From positions 91,894,730 through 91,958,729 of the forward strand of contig NC_065880.2 in assembly GCF_932274485.2 (NCBI RefSeq): a DNA stretch of 64,000 bases, written 5' to 3'. Of this stretch, positions 44,999 through 57,800 are shown piece after piece. Position 1 is the stretch's first letter, and every line of letters begins with the position of its first letter. Below the pieces are notes generated by a model that saw nothing but the letters and a program-made list of their open reading frames with translations, was not told where the DNA came from and searched no databases. The stretch is from Patella vulgata. Lineage: Eukaryota > Mollusca > Gastropoda > Patellidae. Made by a program: the position numbers and the translations under genes.

Positions 44999-47900
44999 TC
45001 ACTCGGCCATTAAAGCAGCTTCTATTGCAGCATCAGCACCGGCTGAGATAGAATCTTCATCTTTCTGTAAATATACAAATACATTACAAAACATTTGAAA
45101 ATTTTTTACTATTCAATGACAGAATTTAATCTGGGTTTTTTCTTTGTTGTATCATAAGGTCTGTCAATGAGTCAAGTGGCAGAGTTTCGAATTCCCGCTT
45201 GTACATGACAAGGAGAAGGATCGGCCTGTCCGACCTCATAGGTTTTCCCCGGGTTCTCCAGTTTCCTCCCACTGCTAAAGACCTCTATGTGTAGGCAAAT
45301 TATCGATATAAGGTTGAACCACATGTTAGTCCCAAAAGGACCTAGTCTGTGTCGAGTGGAATTTAAACCCCATTAAAAAAAGAAAAAAAAGGAAACCAAA
45401 GCACCAAGAAGAAGCCCTCCTCCTTGTCATGTATAAATTTGGTATCGAATCCCCCCAACTTGACAGACCAGATAGATGAGATTAAATGAAATGAAATGGG
45501 TTTTAACGTCCTACTGTTCTGCTCTGAACATACAGTGTGCTATGAGGGAAATTTTACCTGGACAGCAGCACTATGGCCTACTCTGATATCGAATTCCAAC
45601 TGTCAAGGGATCTTTTACGTGCATACCAATGTGTACACAGGACCTTGGTTGTTCGTCCCATCCGAACGACTAGACAGCTGTCCTTGTCAGGCCCTCCAAG
45701 ATGAGATTAAGGCTAACATAAAGGTTAAAATATATCACTCACCTTTTGTTCTAAGATAATTAAATTACTCAGTCTCTTTATTTCCTTGGGTTTCGTCATC
45801 AAGACAGCCTCTCTTTTTTCATGCTCTCGTAATATTTTATGTTGTTGACGAACAAACACTGCACTCTCTTTTAAATTTCGATGATACATTCTGGAATAAT
45901 AAACAAATCATCACTGTACACGTATGCTATAACAGAAACCACGACAGCAAACCAGAGCTCGACACACGATACTACAGACCACTAGGCCCTCCCAACACCT
46001 CCAACAGTGAATCACAGCTATCCTTTATTTATATAATAATAAACATATCATCACTGTACACGTATGCTATAACAGAAACCGCGACCACAAGCTAGAGGTG
46101 ACCAGTCCGCCAGAGTTCGACACAATACACTCCAGAATACTAAGCTATCCCAACCCCCTTAAAGAGAGAGAGAGAGAAATGGGGTTTAACGTCCACTCGA
46201 CACAACTAGGTCATTTTGGGACTAACATATGGTTTAATTTTATTTCAATAATTCGCTTGCGCACAGGGGTCTTTAGCAGTGGGAGGAAACCGGAGGACCC
46301 GGAGAAAACCCATGAGGTTGGACAGGCGACCCTACTACTTGTCACGTACAACCGGGGATTCGAAACCACTCCAGTCGACTCAATGACAGACTTTATGATA
46401 CAGCGCGCGCACGCTAACCATTCAGCCATCCAACCCCCCCAACCCCCTTAAAGGGGCATTATGGGAGATTAGATAGGGAGCTAGCAGTTTTCACTATAAT
46501 AGTTAAAAACTAAATAATGTAAAGGGAATTTGCTGAATCAACTCATCAATGACCATTGAGCAGCAGATCAGATTCAAATCCATTAAATATCGCAGGTTAG
46601 CGATGACATCGAGTGTTGATTATGGTCTGGATAAATTAATAAATGTCTAATTAAACATACATTATGCAAGAGCTAAATCTGACTATTTCAGGTCTTTCTT
46701 TAGGCCTGAAATGTTATCTAAATTATTAATTAAACATTAATTAACCTATCCAGGCCATAATCAACTCTAGATGGCAGCGCTAGCCTGCGATCTTTAGTGG
46801 ATTGTAAGCCGATTTACTGCATAACTTTCCTTCTCAATTAAACGATTAAATGGATGCTGTTTATCGTACTGACTTTAGTAATGATGACCGAGGCTTATGG
46901 GAATTTCAGTCGCTTAGTTCTAGGTTCATAGTGGATCAATTTGAATGAAATTTTTACCAAATTGCCTTTACATTATCTAGTTTTTAACTATTAGAGTGAG
47001 AACTGCCAACTCGTTACCAAATCTCCCATAATGTATCTTTAATAGTTTAGATAACATTTCAGGGCTAAAGAAAGACCTAAAATAGGCAGATTTAGCTCTT
47101 GCATAATGTATGTTTAAGAGTGAATCACAGCTAGCCTATCATATATCTTGTACTGTCCACAATGTCTTCCAGCACTTCACATTTTAGTTTAAACAATATT
47201 TTATTCAATTGAATTGAACAACAGGCAAGGGCTTTTATCATATAATATAGAAACCCACTTACTCTTTGAATTTATGTTCAATATTTTTAATTGTTTTAAA
47301 AGAAGAATGGATGACATCTCTGTACGTTGGCTCATCTACTGTATGTCTGTTAAGGTTTCAAATTTTGGGACGGATATGGAAGATTTTTTCTAAATAATTT
47401 GTGAAAGTGTAGGAGTCTTTAGCAGTGGGAGGATTCAAAATACATACAAGGTTTCAAAATACATACAAGGTTCAAGCTTTGGATTGAAACCACAGCACTC
47501 GGCTTAATAAGAAAGAAATGAAAATGAAATGGGGTTTAACATCCTACTGTTCTGTTCCTTAACTGGGCTACTGAAGACAGGCATCCGCCATACAGTGTGC
47601 GATGAGGGAAATTTTGCCCGGACAGCAACACTATGGCCTACTCTTATGTCAAATTCCAACTGCCAAGAGATCTTTTATATGCACGCCAGTGTTTACATGG
47701 TCCCTTCTGAACAACTAGACAGCCCTACATCCTAGACCACTGACAAGGGGAAACCACGTCGGAAAGTCCTGATGAACTTTCTCGGCCAATGCAGGGATCG
47801 AACACCCGACCCCCAGGCTAGCGAGCTAGCGTCTTACCCACTTAGCCACCATGGCTCCTGGCTCAATAACAAACCTTATGATCGAAAGCGCATGTGTTAG

Positions 47901-48785
47901 ACCATTCAACCCACTCCACCCAAAAAAATAAAAGGGAAACCAAAAGTTGTGAAAGATGATGCCATAATGTAGGCTATGTAGACAAGGATATGATGGTAGG
48001 TTTTCCAACTCAGTTCTTTGAACTCGAACATTTACGCCCGATACTGTAGATAACTGCTTCATTCGTAGAAAATGTGCCACCAGAGGGCTCTGTCCAAAAA
48101 CATTAAACGATGCCTTGATGTAATCTGGACCTTTACATGCTGGATGAGACTAAAATAAATAATAAATAAAATTAATAAAATTAAGGATACATTATTATGT
48201 AAAAGCTAAATCTGCCTTTTGCAGGTCTTTCTTTAGGCCAGAAATGTTATCTAAATTATTAATTAGACATTAATTAACTTATCCACACCATAATAAATCT
48301 CGATGGCATCGGATTTCTCCGATATTAAATAGATAAGAACAGTTCAGCCATATTTGGATTTAAGCTAATAATGGAGGAGCGAGACCTAGCTTCGAACAAT
48401 GAGTACGGTGGTTGAAATTATTGCACACGTCCTGTCAAACCTTCAAAGGATAATATTTTCGCTTGCAATAGAGTAATAATAATAGGTTCATGAAGATATC
48501 TTGAGAGAAAGAGAAATGGGGTTTGACATCCAAATGACACAAACTAGGTCATTACGGGACTAACACATGGTTCAATTTTATTTCAACAATTCGCTTGCGC
48601 GTAGGGGTCTTTAGCAGTGGGAAGGAAACTGGAGGACCTGAAGAAAACCCACGAGTTTAGACAGGCGACCCTACTCCTTGTCACGTACAACTGGGGAATC
48701 AAAACCATGCCAGTTGACTCAATGACAGACATTATGACAGAACACGCACATGCTAACCATTTGGCCATCCACCCCCCCCTTGAGA

Positions 48786-48816
<31 letters not shown>

Positions 48817-51800
48817 TAGGTAATTGATCTCACCTCGTACTGATGTCGACTAAGAAGATCTTTACTAAGTGACGACGATAAGTAGGACATTTTAGTTTTC
48901 TCTGAGATATCTTCACCCTCACAAGTGATCTCTTGTATCGGGGTAAGAGGATCCAGTTTCCGTGGTTCTCCACTTGACTTCTGTAACAGAATTCCTTGTC
49001 TTCTTGGTGATGTCTGGGCCTTGTCCACGGCATCTATAGTGAAATCTACAGACGATATCGGTGATTGACACTTGGGTGACGGCGGGTGTTGGTTATTTGT
49101 CGTATGACAACGATTCTGTTGATTACGACCCATCACTTTATTTGTTCCCCATGAAATTGATGATTTAGAACCTGCTTGACTGAGTGACGTGACGGAGCCA
49201 CCGTGACTCAGCTGTCTGGCCATCAGTGTATCAAGGTAATCCAAGTTTAATGCTGGGGATGCTGGAAAAGATAGAAAATTTAATATAATTTCCATGTTTA
49301 TTAATTTTACAAGACCACCCAATCCTACATGATGGGCATACGCCATGGAGTGTGCCAAGATGGAAATTTTGCCCTGATAATGACTTTTGCCCTGATAATG
49401 ACTTTTGCCCTGATAATGAATAATGATTTGATAATGATAATGACTTTTGCCCTGATAATGAATAATGATTTGATAATGATAATGATTTTTGCCCTAAAGG
49501 TTCTTTTACATGCATGCTGAAGTCAACCCCGATTTTCAGTCAGATCTAAATATTAAGGCCACTTGCAGGTTTCGTCAAGGTCACAAGATGTAAAGAGGGT
49601 TAGGATTGAGGATTGTGGGTTAGGGTGAGGGGCAGCGCTATCCCTGTTTACATCTCTATAACACCAATCATGAGGTTATGTGGCTTCTATACGTGCGCAT
49701 TATTCTGTACTAGCCGCACAATTTTATAGTTTTATAGTTACATGGGGGGGGGGGGGAGGGGGGAGGGGGGGTCAATCATAGCCATGTTTGAAAATTGGGT
49801 TTTGAAAAAAAAGGCTATTTTTCCGAGATGAAAAATGACCGATGGGTCAGATCGTGTTAGCCGTCAGTCTTGACCGACAGATATGGCCGACGTGGAACCC
49901 ATGATTATTACTCCAGGTTCCAGTTTCACAAAGCATTCTCAGACTTCAGAATCTACTCAACTTTCAATCACTTTATGAGAAATATATTTGATCCAGAAAC
50001 AAAAAACTTGGGAATCGAAACCATGCCAGTTGACTCAATGACAGACCTTATGATAAAACGTGCACATGCTAACCATTCAGCCATCCAACCTCCATGAGAT
50101 TTAGAGAGGTTAACATGGTATAGATATCAGATAGGGAGAGGGGTTTAATATAGACTATGCCTGTTCCCCAATCCCTATTAAGATACAAATCTCAATAAAG
50201 ATATTTAAAAAAAAATACCCCAAAAAATAGATATCAGATATATAATAATGTTATTTACATTTTTTATTATTTTGAGGTAGTATCTCATCTCGTGATTTGA
50301 TGTTAGGTGGATCTAGTTTATCAAAATTCCATGATGTCCACATTCTAGGGGCTGGTCGAACTCCTTAAAAATAAAAAAATATAAACTAAATGCATTATAT
50401 CAGAACCTAGATTTTTCAACCCACACAAAGAACTAGAGGCTGTTCCTCGCCAGACCCTGCCCCACTGGCAAGACCCAGCACCACTGGCAAGACCCAACAC
50501 TATTGGCAAGACCCAGCACCATTGGCAAGACCCAGCACCATTGGCAAGACCCAGCCCCACTGGCAAGACCCAGGACCACTGGCTAGACCCAGCACCACGG
50601 GCAAGACCCAGCACCACGGGCAAGACCCAGCACCATTGGCAAGGGTAAACCATATTGAAAAATCCAGAGGACTTTCTCGGCCAACACTGAAATCAAATCC
50701 AGCCCCATCCCCCAAAATAAATACATGAAATCAAATGTTTAAATCGTTGTACATGTATATTTAAATCTGTTTATTTGTTCTTGTAGATGGGAATGAAATA
50801 CAGTAGTTAAATGCCTTGCTACCACCAATATTTTGTTTTTTTAGATTAACATTTATCTCCGATTGGGCATATTCCTGGTCGGACAATTTAGGACGTTTGG
50901 AAAATAGTGTCGGACATGTCCGGAATATACGAGCAAAATCCCATCATTGTTACATATTCAATGTGAGATAGGAGAATTTTAGTCAATCAGCAGAGTTACA
51001 ACCAACCTTTCTTCAATTTCCAACTGTCAAGGGTTCTGTCACAACCACATACTAGTTCTTTTGTCCCATCCATAAGACTAGACACCCTTATTTTTTCTAT
51101 AGCCTTTTTTCCTATTATTTTTTTATAAATTCGTACCTGCCATCCACTGTGAAATTAACATCAACAACTCATCTTTAAAATCCACACCAAATTGACGATA
51201 AGAATCGGGAAAAGCATGACAGAACGAAACATAAACAGCTTGTGCCATCAGTAGTGGATAATCCTGTTAAATAAATATTCACAGGAACAATTTTATTATA
51301 GCGAGCGAGAGAGATGGGGTTTAACATCCACTCGACACAAACTAGGTCATTTCAGGACTAACATATGGTTCAATTTCATTTCAATAATTCATTTGCGTGT
51401 AGGGGTCTTTAGCAGTGGAAAGAAAACCGGATAACCCGGAGAAAACCCACTCCTTGTCACGCACAAGAAGGGAATTGAAACCACGCTACTAGAGTCAATA
51501 ACAGACCTTGTGATGAAACGCGCATGTGTTAACCACTCGGTCACACCTCCTTATGCCCGCCATTTCATTATTTTATTATATCACAAGAGTAATTGAAATG
51601 AAATGTATTTAACGTCCTACTTTTTCAATATCAATTGGGCTAATGAAGACTGGCATATACCATGCAGTGTGCTATGGAGGGGGGTTTTGCCCAGACAGCA
51701 GCATTTCGGCCTACTCTTTATACAAATCAAAATGTCAAGGGTTCTTTTACGTGCACGTCAATGTGTGAAAGGGAACATCGTTTTTTGTTCAATACAAACT

Positions 51801-54800
51801 ACTAGACACTGTTTGTTATCAGACCTTCCATCCTACACCACTGACAATGGGAAACGAAGCTGGAAAATCCTGGTGAACTTTCTTGACCAACACTTGGATC
51901 AAAATGAAATGAAATGAATAGGGTTTAAAGTCCTACTGTTCTGCTCCAAAACTGGGCTAATGTAGACAGGCATACACCATACAGTGTGCTGTGAGGGAAA
52001 TTTTGCCCGGGCAGCGGCGCTACGGCCAACTCTTAAATCGAATTCCAACTGCCAAGGGATATTTTACGTGCATTCCAATATACACACGGGACCTCGGTTT
52101 TTCGTCTCATCCGAAGGACTAGACAGCTGTCCTTGTCAGGCCCTCCAATTTGCACCATTGACAAGGGGAAACCAAACCAGAAAATCCAGATGAACTTTCT
52201 CGGCCAATGCAGGGATCGAACACCCGACCTCCAGGCTAGTGAGCCAGCGTCTTACCCACTTAGCCACGTGATCCCGCACTTGGATCGAACCCCGAACCTC
52301 CCATTGGAGCCAGCATCTTACTCACTGATCCTCCATGGTCCCCAAAATTAAAATGTTTAAGAGAAAATGTAAATTACCTTGAAGAACGTTTCCTTATAGA
52401 CCTTTATTTTACAGTAAACTAAGAGTTTAACGTAATTATGGGCGATACGATTAAATAACTTAGGTTGAGCTGTGGTACCAGGCTGAAACTTCTCCAAGAA
52501 AAACCACCAAAATATGTCCTGTAATGAAATATAATAGAGAAATAAATTCCTCCTCTCTCTCAACTCACCCTCATTCTGTCCCCCATGCCCCCTCTCCCAT
52601 CCCTTCTCCAAGAAAAACCAGCAAAATATGTCCTGTAATTAAAACATAATATGGAATTAACTTCCTCAAATCCTGAAATTTGTTGACAACATCGTTTGCA
52701 GATAGTCCAAATTAAGAATTCTGTAACTCACATAATGATAATTTTACAATTCTTTAAATGTAGACCAATAATTTCAACTGAAGTTTCACATTTATAGCAG
52801 GTATAGTTTTATGGATATTCAATTTATGAATTTACTACTCTGTAATGCTTCGACGAGAATCCTATCTTTATGGGGATGGTAGAAAAACACCCCAGAATCA
52901 AGTGGTTACCAGTGTGTCAAATTTTATCTTACCACTACCAGTATGTCAAAGTTTGACTTACCAGTATGTCAAAGTTTGACTTAACAGTATGTCAAAGTTT
53001 GACTTACCACTATTTTGCCATACAAGTATATTGACTTACAAGTATTATGACTTACATGTATTTTGACTTACAAGTATTTTGACTAACAAGTATTTAGACT
53101 TACAAGTATTTTGACTTACAAGTTACAAGTATTTTGACTTACAAGTTACAAGTATTTTAACTTACAAGTTACAAGTATTTTGACTTACAAGTATTTTGAC
53201 TTACCAATATTTGGTTTATTTTTGATTAATAAGATATATTTTCCAAAGAATATATGATAACAAGATATTACAATTTTTAGCTACATCCCAATTTCATTAT
53301 ATATTTTCAAAAGCTATAAATTCAAACTTGTCTGCAGTTCTTATTTATGGTTTGTAAATTGACCAACAGGTACATTCTCCAGTAATTTATTTTACCTGAA
53401 CAATGGCTTGTGACATCTTTGAATAAAATAATCTTTCGAATTCTGGTTTATACCTTGGCTGAAATTAAAAAATTAAAAAGAAATCTAATTAATAAGATAT
53501 GTGTGTATTATCATTGATTTAATTCGAAGGAAAAATTAATGATTTAATCTGTTGTCAGTCGAGTTAACAAAGAGAAACAGTCTACTGACTGAGGAATATA
53601 AAAAAATTGGACAGATATTCCTTTTAGAAATTCAACTTTCATAATATAGTAGTTTGCATGGAAGAGAAAGAGAGAGAAATGGGATTTAACATCCACTCGA
53701 CACAAACTAGGTCATTTCGGGACTAACATATGGTTCAATTTTATATTATTAATTCGCTTGCTCGTAGGGGTCTTTAACAATGGGAGGAAAGTTGAGAACC
53801 CAGAGAAAACCCATGAGGTTGGACAGGCGACCCTACTCCTTGTCAAGTTTTCAAGGGATTCCTTAAACATTTCCACTGGCAAATTCTAGTAAAAATTGCT
53901 CTACTACAAAAAAAACACACTAAATTACTCAAATAACACCTATTAAAAGGGTGATTTTTATAGTTGATAATTATTATAGTCTATCATTCTGATGCTATTT
54001 TGAATGAATAATGATCCCAGTAAAAAATCATTGACAGAGAGACAGAGAAATGGGGTTTAATGTCCACAGGGCCGTAACTAGCTCAGGGCAACGAGGGGGA
54101 GGGGGGGGCGGGAAGTGTTCTCAGGGGTGCTGTAACATTGACGGACAAAACATATCTATGGTCGACATTTTTCACAACATCCACTTGACACAAACTAGGA
54201 CTTTTTGGGACCAACATATGGTTCAATTTTCTTTCAATAATTTGCTTGCACGTTAGGGTCTTTAGCAGTGGGAGGAAACCAGAGGACCTGAAGAAAACCC
54301 ACGAGATTGGACAGGTGGCCCAACTCCTTGTACTGAAATTTGGGCAATCTCTGCTAACATCTACATCAATTCCACTGAAAACTTTTTGAAGATACATGTA
54401 AGATTAAGAGCCAAATTCAGACGTTAACAAGAATCTCGATCTAAAGCTAATAGTAATATATTCCCCAAAAAACCATAAAAAATAGTATTATGAAATGGCG
54501 ATTCAGCGTCTCGTGATTAAATACGATTAAATATGCAAAATAATGTATGTATAATTTTTTGTGTGATTAAAAGACGAACCTTTCGATGTAGAGCCATGGT
54601 GGCTTGTGACACGATTAATAACATATCTACAGCATCCATATCGGCAGGTAGGGGAGTTAACTCTAACTTATCAAAACCTGGATATTGTTGTAACTGAAAA
54701 TAAACCAATACCAAGTGTTTGGCTTGAAAATATGTATTCCCTGACAAAATGAAAATGAAATGGGGTTAAACGTCCTACTGTTTTGTATCGACTGGGCCAA

Positions 54801-57800
54801 TGAAGACGGGCATACGCCATACAGTGTGCTGTGAGGGAAATTTTGCCTGGACAGCAGCACTTTGACTTACTCTTATATCGAATTCCAACTGTCAAGGGGT
54901 TTTATGTACATGCCAATGTGTGCTCGCGAGCTCGTTTTTTCATCCCATCCGAATGACTAGACAATGTTACTTGCCAGACCCCCCATCCTGCATCACTGAC
55001 AAGGGGGAACCATTTACAATAGAATTTACACATACATAGGCAACGTTATTGAGAGATAAATTATAATGTTTATTGAATCTGGGTCAAATTACTCTCAAAT
55101 CATATAAATCCCACCATCATATAAGATCTGTTTGGATCTATAATTCACAGATGGCCACAGCCGCCATTATTAACCGGGTTATATCAATATTTCACATCGT
55201 ATAAAAGAAGAGGAAAAAAGAAATCAAGAACCTATTCATGGCACAGGCGTCTGTAACATGGAAAATATTTCAAAAATAACATCAAACTATGACTAAGTAT
55301 AATGTCTAAAGTTAAAGGAGCTAAATCACTAATATTTGGGACCTAGACATTGACACAAAAAGGTCGCAACACATATAATAATGTAATGTGAATATTGATA
55401 AACTGAAACTGATTTACATTCAACTGTTTCTGTTTTTACTGTAATTTCTAATCTGTTATGTTCGGCGAAATATGCCAGAAGTCTCAATTGAATGGCAATC
55501 TTTAGCATCTGGTTATTCCAGTCTACACCAATGATATTTATTGCGCATGGTCTCCAGATAAGAATATAGCGTCACCATTTGACATTACTTTTGAAATATG
55601 TCTAGCTGCGTTCTTTGAGTCCCTTGTTCCAAATAGCGCTGAAACGCATTATGGTACACGATTCGTGTACCAATGGTAAAATGTTTTTTTTTTCTTGAAT
55701 ATTGGATATCAGAAGCCCATCTTTTCCCTGTAAGAATCACAAGACCAATGTTGATTTAAATTGACAAATAATTTGTGTTTTCAATGTCCTAGATTTTTGA
55801 TGATATTGAGTTAGAGACTTAGCTACTTTAAAGAAGGTCATGTGGATAATTTTAAGAAAGTCATTGTAGAATTGTAGACTCGATTGTCTACCTAGCGAAA
55901 ATTGCCACTGGGTGATGGATCTAGAGTAGTGAACTTTGACCCCAATTATTTAATTCCAATCCATTTCTGACCTTGGTATTATTATATCTACTGAAAGAGA
56001 ATCAGTTTCAGATGAGTTATTTGCCCCTGAGTTAGAAATCGGGATCAGACCAGTTATTTGAGATCTCACTTACAAACATGGACATAACAGACTTTAGACA
56101 TATACTTAGTCATAGTTTGGTTTTATTTTTAAAATATTTTACATGTTACAGACGTCTGTGATTCATGGCAGCGAATTTTCGTTCCAGTTCATAAATCTGC
56201 GATTGGGAATACAGAACTTCTGTAAAAATGGACAATTATCGGCAAATACGGAAGTGCACCGATCGATATTGATGTTTTAATCGCTAATCGGTTTATCTCT
56301 ATTATTTATTAATTCACTCACCTCAACAAATTTTGGCTTTCCAGTATCTTTGTTTTTTGTCTGAAAATAAAAGATGAAATTAATAAATCTATGTGTGTCC
56401 CATTTTTGTGCAACTCTGGTAAGTGTGAGAGAGATGGAGTTTAAGGTCCACTTGACACAAGCTAGATTATTTCAGGACTAACATATGGTTCAATTGTTAT
56501 TTCAATAATTTGCTTGCATGTAGGGGTCTTTAGCAGCGGGAGGAAACTGTAGGACCAGGAGAAAATCGACCTGTCACGTACAAACGGGGAATCGAAACCA
56601 CTCCACTTCACTCAATGACAGACCTACTCTTCATCAAATTTCAATGTGAATGCCAATAGGGGCCTTTTTTTTTCGGTGCCACAGCGGCTCAGTGAGCAAG
56701 ACATTGGCTGGCTAACCTTGAGGTCCCTTGTTAGGTCCCTGTGTTGACCGAGAAAGGTCGTTAGGATTTTCTGCCATGGTTTCCCCTTATCATTGGCGTG
56801 CACGTAAAAAAACTCTTGGCAGTTGGAATCTGTTATAAGAGTAGCCTGTCAGGGCAAATTTTCCTCATAGCAATATGTATGGTGTAAGCCCATCTTGATT
56901 AGAACAGCAGGACGTTAAACTCCATTTCATTTCATTTCATTTTTTTCGGTCCCATCCAAATGAGTAGGCAACAAATATCCTGCATCTACCACTGACAAAA
57001 CGTTAGATAAATAACTAGTCCCTGTTATAAAACTATTTGTAATTGAGTAGGATGTTAGAAACTCACAAGTGTGGTTTTACTGGGGTTCATACTGATCTTT
57101 GATATATTCTTCGCTCTGTTACTTAATCCAGGTACAAATGCTGAAATAAAGACACGACACAAGGTACAAAATATAATTCACCTTTCAAGTAATCTACAAA
57201 TGCTGAAATAAAGACACATGGTTAAACAGTACTCCTTTTGGTGATCTTTTACAATTACAAATATAGGATATTTTAAAAAGTCACGATACATATATAACAG
57301 AACTTTCACGTTTATCTGCCAAAATAAAATAGGAAATTTATTTATTAAAATAAATAAAACTACATGTCAATTGTTGAAGCAGCATTTGTTTGACTGGCAT
57401 GTTACTTGGATGATGTTTATTTCTGGCCACATTTCGATGAGGGCTCTCTTGTCCTTACGCGTAGGGGTCTTTAGCAGTGAGAGGAGAGAGAGAGAGAGTT
57501 AACGTCCACTCGACACAAACTAGGTCATTTCGTGACTAACATGTGGTTTAATTTTATTTCAATAATTCGCTTGCGCGTAGGGGTCTTTATCAGTGGGAGG
57601 AAACCGGAAAACAGGGAGAAAACCCACGAGGCTGGACAGGCTACCCTACTCCTTGTCACGTACAACCTCAATGACAGGTCTTATGATACAGCACGCACGT
57701 GCTAACCATTCGGCCATCCAACCTTCCAGCAGTGAGAGGAAACCGGAAGACCCAGAGAAAACCAAAGAGGTTTGACAGGCAACACTACTCTTTGTCACGT

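Noticed and set aside
47529-47735. Frames with RHTVCYEGNFAQTAALWPTLISNSNCQ
   Set aside because: These are the minus strand of SINE-A, present at about ten places with different disruptions.
48753-49358. A 201-codon minus frame starting MAHSMAYAHH as a stand-alone protein
   Set aside because: Only 49261-48834 is exon (FAM227 exon 11, bounded by TTTTCCAG and GAG|GTGAGA). The beginning is SINE-A and intron, and the end is intron with a (GAT)n run.
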